The notes beneath the pieces are model-generated. The model worked only from the letters and a program-made list of their open reading frames with translations, was not told where the DNA came from and searched no databases. From Eunapius fragilis (lineage: Eukaryota > Porifera > Demospongiae > Spongillida > Spongillidae): a stretch of 64,000 bases of DNA. Each line of letters begins with the position of its first letter. The stretch's first letter is position 1. Location of the stretch: the NCBI GenBank assembly GCA_963681505.1, contig OY811982.1, forward strand, positions 7,021,261 to 7,085,260, written 5' to 3'. A program made the translations under genes and the position numbers. Positions 52,701-64,000 of the stretch are shown in pieces.

Positions 52701-55700
52701 TCACCTCCTCCACCTCACCATCACCTCTACCACCTCACCATCACCACCACCTCACCATCACCTCCTCCACCTCACCACCACCTCACCATCACCTCACTAT
52801 CATCTCCACCTCACCATCACCTCACCTCACCATCACTTCCTCCACCTCACATCACCTCCACCTCACCATCACCCCCTCCACCTCACCATCACTTCCTCCA
52901 CCTCACCATCACTCCTCCACCTCACCATCACCCCCTCCACCTCACCATCACTTCCTCCACCTCACCATCACTCCTCCACCTCACATCACCTCCTCCACCT
53001 CACCATCATCTCCTCCACCTCACTATCATCTCCACCTCATCACCACCTCCACCTCACCATCACCTCCACCTAACCATCACCTCCTCCACCTCACCATCAC
53101 CTCCTCCACCTCACCAGGGTTCTCTGCTGGATGCTGCTGACCAGGGGAGCCATCCCTCTTCTTGCTGCCAGGGACACCCATGGCCACACCCCTCTGGATT
53201 CTGCCATGTTAGGTGCCACCCCAAGGTTAGCCCATCATATGTGGGCATGGTTGTAGAGGGTGAGGGAGAGGAGTGGTTGTGGAGGGTGAGGGAGAGGGGT
53301 GACTGGAGGGTGAGGGAGAAGAGGACTGGTTGTGAGGGAGATGAGTGGCTGTGGAGGGTGAGGGAGAGGAGTGACTGGAGGGTGAGGGAGATGAGTGGCT
53401 GTGGAGGGTGAGGGAGAGGGGTGACTGGGAGTATTGAATAGTGTGGAGGTGTTTACACATGTGTGTAGGTATTTGTAATGCTGGAAGAACAAGAATAGTC
53501 TGAAACTGTATTTCTTTTCTTATTTCTTAATATGATATTGCATTGAACATCATATTGCTTTTCTACATTGGTCTGTGGTATGGCTATTGTCATGTTGGCT
53601 TTGTGTTGTAATTTAATTAACCATTATTTACAATCACCCTACTTCTGATCATCCCATCCATCCTCCCCTCCCTTCTCCTCCACCCCTCCCTTCTCCTCCT
53701 CCTCCTCCCATCACCTCCTCCCCCTTCCTTCTCCTCCTCTCCCTCCCTCTTTTCCACATCCCTCTCTATCCCCAGGCATCGCGATGTAACCAAGCTTCTC
53801 AGAAGGGCCAGTCCTAACTACCTCCGCTGGTCTCCGTGGTTTTCCTGGCTCCTCCCCTTCCTGCTTCCAGGCTCCTCCCTCCTTGCGGCCATGCTCTCGT
53901 TCTGTCACCTCTATGCTCCAATCGGCTTTGTGCTGGCTCTGATCATTGCATACTTTGGCTTCTTTGGGCCCATGGCCGCCCACAGGATCAGCCATGACTC
54001 CAACTGGCCAAGCCCCGCCCTCTTTGGTGCCTGCATATCTGGGGTCACCCACACACTGGTGTGCTTCCTTGCTGTGGTCTATCCTCATATCCTTCAGGCA
54101 TCATTATTCGTCTATTTACCAAGTGCACAAATGGATGTCAGCATTTCCCTCCCCTACTCTCTTCCATACATGGCCTCTTCCAAACATGGCCTCTTCCATA
54201 CATGGCCTTTTCCATACATGGACTTCCAATGCACAGACATTTGCAATGTGTGCAGGTGTCACACATACATGTACCAGCGTATTAGTATACTCCATGAGTA
54301 CACGTACGTGTATGTAATTTATATGCGTGTGGTTCAATACCTGCCATAGACATGTAGATGACAGCTCTTTTGCCTTAACCTGATCAAGCATGGACAATGG
54401 GACCAGTTGGCTCGTGATCACTTCCATCACCGTGGTGGGGGTGCTTGGTGCACTTTGGTAAGTATGGGTGCGGCAGTGGGGGGTAATCGTAGTAAATTAA
54501 CACTGGGTGTGGCCATGCTCTGTAGATTTTTTCGTTGTGGGGGTGGCCTTTCTTTTGTTGGTAGCATTAGGTGCAGTCAGTTGAGATGTACGCACAGTGA
54601 TGGTGGGTGTCCTACAGGAGTATTCTGGTATAAATTATTTGGGTGACAATAACTGAGAGGAATTTAATCAAGGTGATGTGGATAGTTAGTGAAGGTGATG
54701 TAGATGTATGTGGTAGATCCAACATGTTTGATATGGCTATACATGTGGCTCTTTCTGTGAAAGGTGTCTGGTATGTGTGTACATTTGTGTGGGTGTGTGT
54801 GGTGATAATTGCTGCATTCCCATTTCATCCTGCCAGCAAACTTAAGTTGTCTGATCCAGGAGTAGAAAGGGCGGACAAGCAGGAACCAGATGGCACTCCC
54901 ATGGTGGGTGGATGGGAAGTACTGTTCATTTAGGATTCACCTCTCCGTGCTCTCTCCCTTCCTTTCTCTCCCTCCCTTCCTCTTCCTCCCCTCCCTTCTC
55001 ACTCCCAATTCCCTTCCTCACCCTCCCCTCCCCCTATTCCCTCCCCTCCCCCTCTTCCCTCCCCTCCCCTTCTTCCCTCCCCTTCTTTCTCTTCCCTCCC
55101 CTCCTCCTCCTCCTCCCCATACCTTCCTTTCCTTAGAGCATTGTAACTGTTGCCAAGCAAGAGAGAAGCCAACTAACAGCCAGAGCAGAATGTAGCTTCT
55201 GTGTACATTGTGAGGTGAGGCTGTGTGGGTGTAAGTGTAGATGTATGTGTGGGTATGTGTGAGTGTAAGTGTAAGTGTGGTGTACATGAACATGAAAGTG
55301 TGTTTATGTTTGATGTGGGTGTAAGTGTAGGTCCTAATTCCCAAGTGACACACCTCCCTCTCCTTCCCACTCAAAATAATGTTTGTTGCCGCTTCATGTA
55401 ATCATTAACCACACAGTAGTCACCATGGTCACCATGGTCACCATGGTTTTCTCAATGGCAGTTCCATACTCTCAAGTCATCCCTTGCTTGGCTTCTCCCT
55501 GCAGATTGTTGTAGGTGACAGGACGAAACACTGCAAACTGTGTGAGAAGTGCATTGGAAGATTTGACCACCACTGTATGTGGCTAATGCAGTGCGTGGGC
55601 TCCAGAAATCATAGGTTAGGGCCAAGCCATCAGAGGATGGGGGGGGGGAGGGGGAGGTGAACCACTGCTCTCTAACATGGTGTGTCCATTGCTCCCCTAA

Positions 55701-58032
55701 TATTGCAGGCTGTTTGTTCTTTTTATCGTAACTCTTGTTGTCGCAAACTTTATGTTTATCGGAGCAGCCTTGTCATGTATGTTACCGCCAAGTTGGGCTT
55801 AAGTTGGTACCTTTGCAGTATCCGATATCTGTGTACATGTGTGTATTTGTGCTATACATGCGTTAATGTATTTATTCCTTTTCCTTTGCCCTCTCCTCCC
55901 CATCCCTTCCTTATACTTGTATCCTTCTGTATCCTCTTCCCCATCCTCTTTTATATCCTCCTACTCTTCCCCTCCCATCTCCTCCTCCCCATCCCTTCTC
56001 TATAATCCTCACCATCGCCATCCTTTGCTACCGTATGTGCATGCTTTACACATTTGTAACCCCTCTCTACGTAAGAGGCCACACCCATAAATATTCATAA
56101 CACCAGATGTTGGGTTTACTACTAGGCAGAGTTTCATATATGCAGTTCGCAGTCTTTCAATTGTGCACTCATGATCTTTGTACAGGTTTGTCTTCAGTAT
56201 ACAATTCCTCTGACCCTCTGAAAATCTTATATGTAAGCTATAAGCAGTTGACTGTATATTTGTAGACATCCTTAATGTCCAATACACACCCACACCCTCA
56301 CTGTACACACCCACACCCTCACTGTACACACCCAATCCCTCACACCCACACCATCACTGTACACACCCACACCATCACAGCACACACCCACACCCTCATA
56401 GTATACATCCACACCCTCACAGTACACACCCACGCCCTCACAGTATACATCCACACCCTCACAGTACACACCCACACCTTCATAGCACTCACCCTCACAG
56501 CACACATCCACAGCACTCACCCTCACAGCACACATCCACACCCTCACAGTTCATTCAATGATCGCCAGTTTAGTAGATAATGTTCATTCTGGTACCCTGG
56601 TTGCATGACATGCATGTATGTTGGTATTTAAACGCACACACAACACAGAACACACACATGCACACACAACACAGAACACACACATGCACAGAACACACAC
56701 GTGCACACACACACACAGAACACACACGTGCACACGCACGCACAGAACACACACGTGCACACACAACACAGAACACACACGTGCACACACACATTCTATT
56801 CTCCATGCCACCGTTGCTGCAAACAGCATGTGTCCTTTATCACTGTCATTCCACCTTCCTCTCTTCTTTCGTCATATTGGAACAGGATGCTGTGAAGGGT
56901 GAACACTGGATTCTGTTTTTGTTGTTCTGCAATTTGTGCACAGGAGTGTACGGAATTTTGGTAAGAGAACTTACATCAATGCATCCAAACAAATCACTCC
57001 CTTTTGACCGATGGCTTCACATTATTTAAAAAACAAGAGTTAATATACACTGTACATGTATGCAGTGAAAGTTACATAACCTCGTACGTATCCTTGTGTA
57101 CATGGTTAACATCAGATTGATATAAAGTAAAGTACACACACATATTACATGTAGGCATAACATTGCATCTGTGTGGACAAAGATAAGGGTTACACACATG
57201 TAAAATTTACAGATACATGTTGAATAAAAGAATGGATGTAGTTGTTGGTTCCTCTTTGCCGAACCCCAGTGTTGTTCCATCTCCTCATATTATGTAGAAT
57301 ATTGTGCAACAGCTGCTAAACATATCTGCTAGGGAAACCACATATTTTGATTTCACTGGTGCTCCTGCATACAACAGACAAAGGTACTTATGTGTGTTTA
57401 TGTGTATTATGGTATATTGACATGTACATGTATGCATATGTTATATGGTGGACTTGTGTGCCTGTTGCATGTATGGAAAACTTTTTTTTTAACATTTGTC
57501 TCTAAGGTCTACTTCACCATCTAACAATTTCTCTCCACATATCCTGCTTAGGAATAGGGAAAGGCTGTCACTGATCCAAAGGGGCAGAAATATCCTATTG
57601 TTCTTTACAAACTACCCAAAGTGGTGCAGACTGACAGATCCATCTCAGACATGTGTCCGCCATGTGTAGCCCATGCAGTCATCTTTGGAGCCCTCTGTTT
57701 TCACATATCCTCCTTGTGGATCTCATAACGTGATATTTATACCTGTGGGCACTTACGTGCTGTTGCTTGCTGTGTCATGAGAGGGAATGGAGAAATGATT
57801 TGGGCTTTTAAAATGCATCATGTGCATCATGTACAGTGTTTTTGCATGAATGCAGGTTTTCTTATACATGCTCATGTTGGTAGCACTAAAAGAGTCAGTT
57901 AAATATTTTAATCACCTCAGAAAAGCGTACCGCCTACTCAGCAACATGTTAATCACTTGCCATACCCCCCATATTGCCATCAAAAATGGTGGAAGGCATA
58001 CGGCACTTTTCAGTATAACCGTTAACACTTAA
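49775..58032 (+). CDS. Ankyrin-repeat DHHC palmitoyltransferase (HIP14/ZDHHC17-like), about 14 exons
   Basis: Exons with matching phases: 49775-50023, 51124-51233, 51448-51507, 51892-51964, 52243-52313, 53118-53225, 53776 to about 54060-54140, 54389-54457, 54837-54903, 55137-55214, 55505-55614, 55709-55776, 56827-56960, and a less certain last exon 57856-58032. Ankyrin repeats: [78 protein letters not shown]. Membrane segments follow ([49 protein letters not shown]), then LSDPG, then the cysteine-rich DHHC domain ([20 protein letters not shown]), and two more membrane segments ([39 protein letters not shown]). The family transfers palmitate to protein cysteines at Golgi and other membranes; ankyrin repeats recruit substrates. 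The donor of the seventh exon and the 3' end are unresolved. Confidence 0.8.
50964..51121. repeat. (CA)n microsatellite in an intron
   Basis: CACACACA with ATGC and ACGC interruptions, ending at the CAG acceptor of the second exon of the DHHC gene. Confidence 0.9.
52490..53115. repeat. CACCTC/ACCATC minisatellite filling an intron
   Basis: About 600 bp of units such as CACCATCACCTCCTCCACCT, ending right at the acceptor of the exon starting at 53118. It creates long open frames of S, P, T and H residues in two frames. Those are not genes. Confidence 0.9.
53250..53440. repeat. GTGGAGGGTGAGGGAGAGGA minisatellite in the next intron
   Basis: Imperfect units of about 26-34 bp containing GAGGGTGAGGGAGA, GTGACTGGA and TGAGTGGCTGT, roughly seven copies, just after the exon ending at 53225. 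Confidence 0.85.
56280..56800. repeat. Two tandem arrays in one intron
   Basis: ACACCCACACCCTCACTGT-type units of 18-20 bp fill 56280-56550. A second array of AACACAGAACACACACATGC-type units lies at 56632-56795, shortly before the exon at 56827. Confidence 0.85.
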
Positions 58033-58903
58033 CGAGCGGATACTGTATGTATGTCCAATCAATATTTGTAATGCCTAATTTATAGGTACTTTACCAAAAA
58101 GTTTCAAACAAACATTCACGCATAACTAAATGCATCAGTTTAAAGACCATATTGAATGGTTTTCAAAACAGTTTTTATCTTTTTTGTAGCTTAATCCTAA
58201 CCGGAGAAACGGGCCTTTAAGTACCGATAAAACAATGTATTGTGAGTGATGCGGAGATATTATAAAAACTGTGATCGCGGTAATGCCTATATTCAAACGG
58301 TCATAAGATTTTTGTCTTTCAACATTTCGATTCCAAATTTGATATGTAGAATGCCATGTTGTAGATCTACACAAGTAATCTGCATATAGGGAAGAAATAC
58401 TATTTTCTTAGTGAAATTGTAACGTGTATTTATCGATGTATTATGCATTAAACTAAATTTCTTGACGTCCGTTTGAATGTTTCAAATAAATTAAAGATCA
58501 AATTACCCCAGGTAATTAATGATAAGAAAGACACTGGGGTACGTTTTGAATACATTAAATCTGTAAAAATAAAATCACATGGATAGTACACACTTACACA
58601 AACACAACTAAATCTTTTGAATTACATCAGTAACAAACTGCACCAAAGTTATAGATTCATCTTCTCCATCATCTTCAGTTTCTTCCACTGTCCAATATGA
58701 AATAATTAATTTTGTACCTCGTTTACTGTTTTTTACAAATAACACTTTTCCATTAAATTTTTTGTTTATTCCAGGTGACATGCATGTTCCACTCCTGCTC
58801 TATGTATTTACCTACTAACCATGAAGGGCTTTTAACAACAATTTTAATATTATCCAATGTATCTTTTGCGATTTGAGGAAATGTTTCTTCTATTTTGCAT
58901 TCA
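58033..58903. other. No supported feature
   Basis: AT-rich with no recognisable gene or repeat. A stretch upstream at about 57550-57730 reads [20 protein letters not shown] and may be an unassigned exon of the gene before it. Confidence 0.4.
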
Positions 58904-60413
58904 TTAGCAAGTATAGACTTTACTTTTTTTTTCAGTTTTTCCTCTTGAATCTTTCTCTTGCTTACTTTGTTCTTCTTGAAGTCTATAATGTTGAATTTGT
59001 ATTCTCAGTTCATCATTGGCTTTTCTTTGCTGCCATGTAAATTTATTGAAAATAATATGTTTTTCTTGAATTTCATCAGCTTTGCCCTGAAGCCAGGAGA
59101 GTGTTGGATTTTTTGTACATTTCACCTTCCCATCAATGAAGCCTATATTAGCATTAGGTGCATGCCGAACATGGTAATCGACAAGACCAAGAGTCTGTTC
59201 AGACAGCATATTATGCACTGGAGCAGCTTGACTTCTTACTAGCATATCATTTGATGGGTTATTGAGAGAACCATGCAAGTATGGTTCCAGCTGATGCTCA
59301 AGAACTTCAAGAGTGCTTCTTACAGCCAAGCTCATAACTTCATTAAATTGGGATTCCTCATCACTGGATAATTGTGCTTGCAAACACAGTAGAGTCTCAT
59401 CCTCTTCACTTAGCTTCTCTCCAAAGACATTTGATATTGCAGTTAGAAAGAAAGTTGCTTTCTGTATCAGGTCCCGCAATGTCATTGTGCACATCTTTAT
59501 CACGGGAACCATTTCAAGGTTTGCCTTACATTCGCTATAACTGTAAAGGATCTTCATCCAAGGCCCAGTTATGAATTTTCCAATCAATCCTAGTACTCTT
59601 AGCTGAATTATTATGTAAATCATTAATTAAGCTAGTCTTCAAACTGTTTTAATTTGCAGTAACACATATTTTGCAGATAGTACAATAATCTATCTTTGAT
59701 CTTAAAAAAGTTTCCGCCAAATAAAATAAAACATTGAATCGATTTCCTACATATCGAATAACAGTCCCTGGCTTAACATTTTCACAACGCAAAAAGTGCT
59801 TAAAGCCACTTGGGTCTCCTGTGCCCTGTTTAAATCGCATCTTGGTTAGCCCATATATAACATTTGCCACTGCACAATCACTGCCAAATGTGAAACTTTG
59901 TATCCCATTGTCATTGTCATATACTTTTAATGTACTTCTAATCTTATTTGATATACCATCCAGTGGATGCACATTACATTTTAACTCTAAAAGTGTGTGC
60001 TGAAACAGTTCTTCTAGTTTTAACCATACACAGTGATTGACACTAACTCTATCACTCATAGTACATTGTAAATGATTATTAGCTAATTTTTGACACTACA
60101 TCTAAATTAAAGCAGGCTGAATATGCCATAACAGCATCATTTATCGAATTGGCAATGTGGGTATAATAATCATCCGTTTTTCCACCAGGAAGCTCATTAA
60201 TCTGCAACACATTAGCTTTTCCTCCTGGGGCACATATATGTACCTCATTGATATGTAAACCATCAGTACATGTTGCATCCCATGCTAATGTTATGTTATC
60301 TTGTGTAACTAAGAGTTCTCCAGACTGGATGTCACTTAACACACCCATCTCATAGGCCATACGACTGATTGTAGCCACACTTGGAAGGCTTTGTACGCAA
60401 TCTCCAGTCATTT
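58904..60413 (-). pseudogene. Transposase-like gene of unassigned family, degenerate
   Basis: Three minus-strand frames continue one another. 60411-60079: LPSVATISRMAYEMGVLSDI, then NITLAWDATCTDGLHINEVH (an aspartate in a beta-strand context as in RNase H-fold transposases) and LPGGKTDDYYTHIANSINDA. 60059-59649: MSDRVSVNHCVWLKLEELF and CNVHPLDGISNKIRSTLKVY. 59623-58904: AAPVHNMLSEQTLGLVDYHV and NPTLSWLQGKADEIQEK, ending in a charged helical tail. A one-base difference in an A-run near 60085 and stops near 59640 break it. I do not recognise the superfamily and found no terminal repeats. A domesticated gene with unseen introns is an alternative. Confidence 0.45.
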
Positions 60414-61330
60414 CTTAACTACCATTTCTATTACTGTTGCAGCAGTTTCAACAGAAACATTATTAAGAAGACAATAGTATATGCATTTTCTGATAGGTAC
60501 ATCATACATTTTTTTTTATTTCTCATGGTATCAATATTGTTAGTTTTAGGTTGATTTTTAAAAAACGGTCTTTGCACGCATGGTAAAGGCATCTCCCGCA
60601 ATCCTATAAACTTGGTCTGTGGCGAAAATAAATTATTGCGCACAGTCCAAAAATTCTGAAAGTTGCATATAATAGCGCTCATAGATCAATACAACGATGC
60701 AATGTGTTTATACATAGGACCCGAGTATACACCCTCAAAAAAGGGCGTATTTATGTGACTCGAAGGTATTCTACAAAGAAGTGTATTATAAATCCAATTT
60801 CTACATCTCCTAACAGAGTATTGATTCCTTTCTATGAAAACCAAATTCTGTTTTAATACGATAAGCAATGACGTAGCTGTGACACATTCAACGGCGAGCT
60901 GAAAATGAGCGATTGCGCATAGCCAGATCGTCCTAAAAGTTACAAGGTAGATAGAAATTGCTTGCCTGCAACGTTTTTTGACATTTGTGAGGAGGACCCG
61001 TCATTAGAAGAGTACAATAAACAACGTTGACTTTTTACTCTAATTAGAAAGCAGTACATCCTTAATTTAGATATTGCGTACGATGTTACATACAATACTG
61101 CGTGAAAGAGCGCTCAAAGCTTCATGATCCAGGCAAATTTGAAGTATTATCGTCTTTAAACTATCGAGAACTAGATTTTCAAAAATATCTACCTCACTTA
61201 ACCTTCGTATAAACCAGTCACAATTTTTACTGCAGATATTTGGATATGCGGAAGTACGTTACGTGAAATGATGTGAAAGTACCTAGCCTAATGGAAGGAA
61301 AAACAAACGCAGGCCAGGCATTAGCTAAAT
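60414..61330. other. No supported feature
   Basis: AT-rich sequence with scattered short frames and no recognisable domain, RNA gene or repeat. Confidence 0.4.
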
Positions 61331-61853
61331 TGCCTAATTGCTGCTAGAGTCGTTCGGACCAGGCTTAGGTTGCGAATGTTGGCATGCATGGGCTGAAACA
61401 CATGTAACACTTGCGATTTATTTTAATTTTTTCTGTATATTAAAACCCCCACTGACCTCCGTTTTTCATTATCTGCATAGGTGGCACACCCACCTGCTGC
61501 TATTTACACACGCGCACACATACACACGTCTACTCACGCTTTCCACCATAAGACAGTTTTCTTTTCCAGGCCCTTGCCGTATACCCAGTAAATTGTTATG
61601 TTGTGTGCATGCTACATCAGTACAGTAAAACCGCCCTTTGTACGCCACACATTGTTCACCACAGCGCGAGGGCCACCGTACCGCAATCCACCCACGTTTT
61701 GCATCCTAATCGAATCATTGGTCGTTACAAAAACGATGTCATTTAGGTCCGCCGTGTATTAGTACAAGCCTTTATCAAGCTAGGAGTAAAGTCGCTTGGA
61801 AGTTACCAAGTTTAACTCGTTATCGTGGCCGCGACAACATATTGATCGTCAAT
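61331..61853 (+). promoter_or_regulatory. Upstream region and leader of copy D
   Basis: Homologous to 1300-1837 upstream of copy A: a short CA tract, ATAAGACAGTTTTCTTTTCC, GTACAGTAAAACCGCCC, ACCGCAATCCACCCAC, inverted CCAAT box at 61717-61721, then AAGTCGCTTGGAAGTTACCA and CTCGTTATCG before the ATG. The match covers about 500 bp, so the promoter was duplicated with the gene. Confidence 0.55.
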
Positions 61854-64000
61854 ATGGCTGCAAGTGCTCATGACGACGAAGATGACGATGTCTGTGTACA
61901 AAGTACCTACGAAAGCAAAGTCGCCACTTACCTATCCCTCAGGAAGCAGAAACGGAAACAGCTGAACAAGGATCTGAATTCAGCAGCTTCTCAAGCAGAG
62001 AAGGAGGAATTGTTTCGCAAGTATCTTGTTAGCATTTCCCTCGAGAAGATAGATGAATTTATATTCAGTTCTGAAGGAGAGTGTAACGAGAAGTGGGTCA
62101 CTTCCCGAAATAAAGATGATGTGGTGCTGTCCACTTTAGCGAACAAGCATGTGTGCAAGCACATCGTGGAGGAATACTGTCAGTCACAGGTAGACAAGAT
62201 GCAGCCAGGCTCAGGGCTCCGGATGCAACCACTAGATGAAATTATGTGTGCCAATTGCACTCCGAAGATCGAGTCAGGTGTTGCTATGTGTGAGAAGAGA
62301 GGGACGATGGACTGTTCTGAAGGGTGCGGCCTGGTGAAATATTGCTCCCAGAGATGCGAGAAGGAGCATTCACCAGCACATAAAGTTGATTGCAAGTCAA
62401 GGTATGCTAAGAAGGCCTGGCTGAAGGGCAGTAAGTACGATATGACTGCAGAGGATGCCAGTGGGGAGCCCCAGATTGTGGATCGAAGATTCCACTCAAA
62501 GGCAATCCAGTTTCCGTCCAGTGCCACGAGCCTCCCATCATCATGCAGTGCATGCCTGGCTGAGAGTGGGGACCTGAGTGACATGGTGCATACGATCCTG
62601 AGTGTTCCAGATGGATATGAGGGCGAGATCACCCTGCATCTCAACCATGCATCACCTAACGTGGCTTTCCGCAACCTGCTATCACTGCTAGCCATGGGCA
62701 CCTTCAGAGAGTTGAGTTGCGACATGGTGATACAATTGTGGTATTCTGTCGCGATTACATACGATCAAATGACGATCATCAATGAAATGCTGCGAAAGCT
62801 AGTGCAAGCCTCTGAGGGAAGGGTGATGAAAAGTCCATACTGTGCATCTTTGTCAAAACTGCCTTACATCATGCTCACAGTTGACCTTGATCTGAAACAT
62901 TGGGTTGTGATGCTCACCGAGAATAGATTGGAATCATCACGACATATTGGAAAGTGCATGGAAGATCGGGATAAGCATTTGTTCAGCCCTCAAGGCAAAC
63001 GATATGCTGTTGAGATGCTCAGCACACTGTCCTCTCACCAGAGAGTCTCGTGGGACAACTTTGCGCAGCTGGGCATGCTGCTCCCTCTAGGAGCACTCAA
63101 TGCACACCACAATGTGCAGAACCCATTCCTGTTCAATGTTGATAATCGCTGGAGGCCAGAAAGTCAGCTTGATCCTCTACAGTGCTGGCCGAAGGCTGAG
63201 ATAATTGCAGCAGGGGAGAAGTGTAACGTACCCAGCAATGACATTTATGGTGCATTGTTCTTCCTTATTCGGCAGAAGCTCTCTGAGTGCATCCAGAAGC
63301 TAAGCAAGCACAGGTTTCACATCGTAGTCACCTGCTGTGAACCAAGTGCCCTCGTGCATCGACTCCAACAATCCAAGACAGCAATACACTATATCTCAGG
63401 GGTGGATGCTAGACAGCTGCAGTATGCACATTCAGACGATCAGGAACTCTCGGCCCTCAGTGTTAGGGCTCTGAAGGAGATCATTCATGGTGCAGGGCTA
63501 TCATCAGAAGGATGCCTGGAGAAGTGTGATCTCGTGGATCGTGCTGCCTTGATTCTTGGACGTGCTGCACCATCCGATGGTAAATATTCCACTGCAGCAG
63601 ACACAACATTGCCACCCACACAACAACAACCTGACGAGGCAAGTGAGAAGAGAAGGTTCATAGAGACTCGAGCAAGCCTTGATCCTCCTGATTTCCTTGC
63701 TGTCTGGTATCTTGCCCAGCATGGCGACATAACGTGGATGGAGAAAGGTGCTGAGAAGTCAATTCCTGAATGCCTTGCCCTCTATGGCTGGCATCAACTA
63801 TGCTGGTTTACACCTGAGAATGCACTAAGTGCCTTATCACATCTGCAGCGAGCGAAAGACATGAAGAATGCTTATGGACTACTTTACTGGGGTTTGGTCA
63901 TGGATAGTGCATACGGAGACACCGCTGATGCTTGCTCTGTTGCATGGACCTGCTACCATGAGTCTGCATGCCTTGGAAATCAGGTTGGAATGTTTAATGT
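61854..64000 (+). CDS. Copy D: 5' part of a third full-frame OAS-family multidomain gene (cut by window)
   Basis: The frame is open from the ATG to the window edge, about 715 codons. The start matches A (MAASAHDDEDDDVCVQS). It includes the MYND finger (CANC; YCSQRCEKEH; VDC), the DUF4470-like region (VHTILSVPDGYEGE), the SAP-like motif (GCLEKCDLVDRA, with a cysteine in place of a serine) and the first Sel1-like part. Relative to A it lacks five codons just after the first CxxC pair of the MYND finger. The nucleotidyltransferase and everything after it lie outside the window, so whether D is intact cannot be judged. Confidence 0.82.
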   Translation, partial: MAASAHDDEDDDVCVQSTYESKVATYLSLRKQKRKQLNKDLNSAASQAEKEELFRKYLVSISLEKIDEFIFSSEGECNEKWVTSRNKDDVVLSTLANKHVCKHIVEEYCQSQVDKMQPGSGLRMQPLDEIMCANCTPKIESGVAMCEKRGTMDCSEGCGLVKYCSQRCEKEHSPAHKVDCKSRYAKKAWLKGSKYDMTAEDASGEPQIVDRRFHSKAIQFPSSATSLPSSCSACLAESGDLSDMVHTILSVPDGYEGEITLHLNHASPNVAFRNLLSLLAMGTFRELSCDMVIQLWYSVAITYDQMTIINEMLRKLVQASEGRVMKSPYCASLSKLPYIMLTVDLDLKHWVVMLTENRLESSRHIGKCMEDRDKHLFSPQGKRYAVEMLSTLSSHQRVSWDNFAQLGMLLPLGALNAHHNVQNPFLFNVDNRWRPESQLDPLQCWPKAEIIAAGEKCNVPSNDIYGALFFLIRQKLSECIQKLSKHRFHIVVTCCEPSALVHRLQQSKTAIHYISGVDARQLQYAHSDDQELSALSVRALKEIIHGAGLSSEGCLEKCDLVDRAALILGRAAPSDGKYSTAADTTLPPTQQQPDEASEKRRFIETRASLDPPDFLAVWYLAQHGDITWMEKGAEKSIPECLALYGWHQLCWFTPENALSALSHLQRAKDMKNAYGLLYWGLVMDSAYGDTADACSVAWTCYHESACLGNQVGMFN

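Noticed and set aside
52281-53411. 376-codon and 279-codon open frames of S, P, T and H residues
   Set aside because: They are readings of the CACCTC minisatellite inside an intron of the DHHC gene.

Overview
The window looks like nuclear DNA of an early-branching animal, most likely a sponge. This is inference from content: spliced genes with GT-AG introns, relics of hAT, LINE, BEL/Pao, pogo/Tigger-like and PIF/Harbinger-like elements, abundant CA/TG microsatellites, and a 2',5'-oligoadenylate synthetase (OAS)-type nucleotidyltransferase in an unusual large multidomain protein. The species cannot be fixed from the sequence alone.

The dominant feature is a dispersed tandem family of very large intronless plus-strand genes. 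Copy A (1838-9205, 2455 aa) and copy B (24972-31682, 2236 aa) are intact. Copy C (35585-36769) is a broken 3' remnant. Copy D (61854 to the window edge) is open but cut off. The domain order in A is: MYND zinc finger, DUF4470-like domain, SAP-like helix motif, Sel1-like repeats, OAS-type nucleotidyltransferase with all three acidic residues, TPR-like helical region, parallel beta-helix, two more MYND fingers, and a C-terminal domain I do not recognise. B keeps the order but has lost the middle MYND finger and most of the C-terminal domain through in-frame deletions. Upstream sequence (an inverted CCAAT box and a leader next to the ATG) and downstream sequence are also shared, so whole segments were duplicated. 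The likely theme is innate sensing or signalling by an OAS-centred scaffold. That function is inferred, not shown.

Region by region: 0.1-1.3 kb, a terminal-repeat DNA transposon; 1.3-10.7 kb, copy A and its flanks; 11.2-12.4 kb, a deleted hAT element and a 23-bp repeat array; 13.3-16.5 kb, LINE 3' fragments; 16.5-19.2 kb, TG-rich sequence with no supported gene; 19.25-20.4 kb, a composite repeat with a foldback; 21.4-22.0 kb, a small spliced gene; 23.2-23.9 kb, BEL/Pao gag and pogo-like relics; 24.1-24.9 kb, repeats and two foldback elements inside the upstream region of copy B; 25.0-32.2 kb, copy B and its 3' flank; 32.5-33.5 kb, a second composite repeat; 33.6-34.2 kb, a degenerate RAG1-like zinc-binding region; 35.6-40.1 kb, copy C and its flank; 40.1-44.7 kb, no supported gene; 44.75-49.3 kb, a third composite repeat interrupted by a 3.66-kb hAT element; 49.8-58.0 kb, a many-exon ankyrin-DHHC palmitoyltransferase gene (HIP14-like); 58.9-60.4 kb, a degenerate transposase-like gene; 61.3 kb to the end, upstream region and start of copy D.
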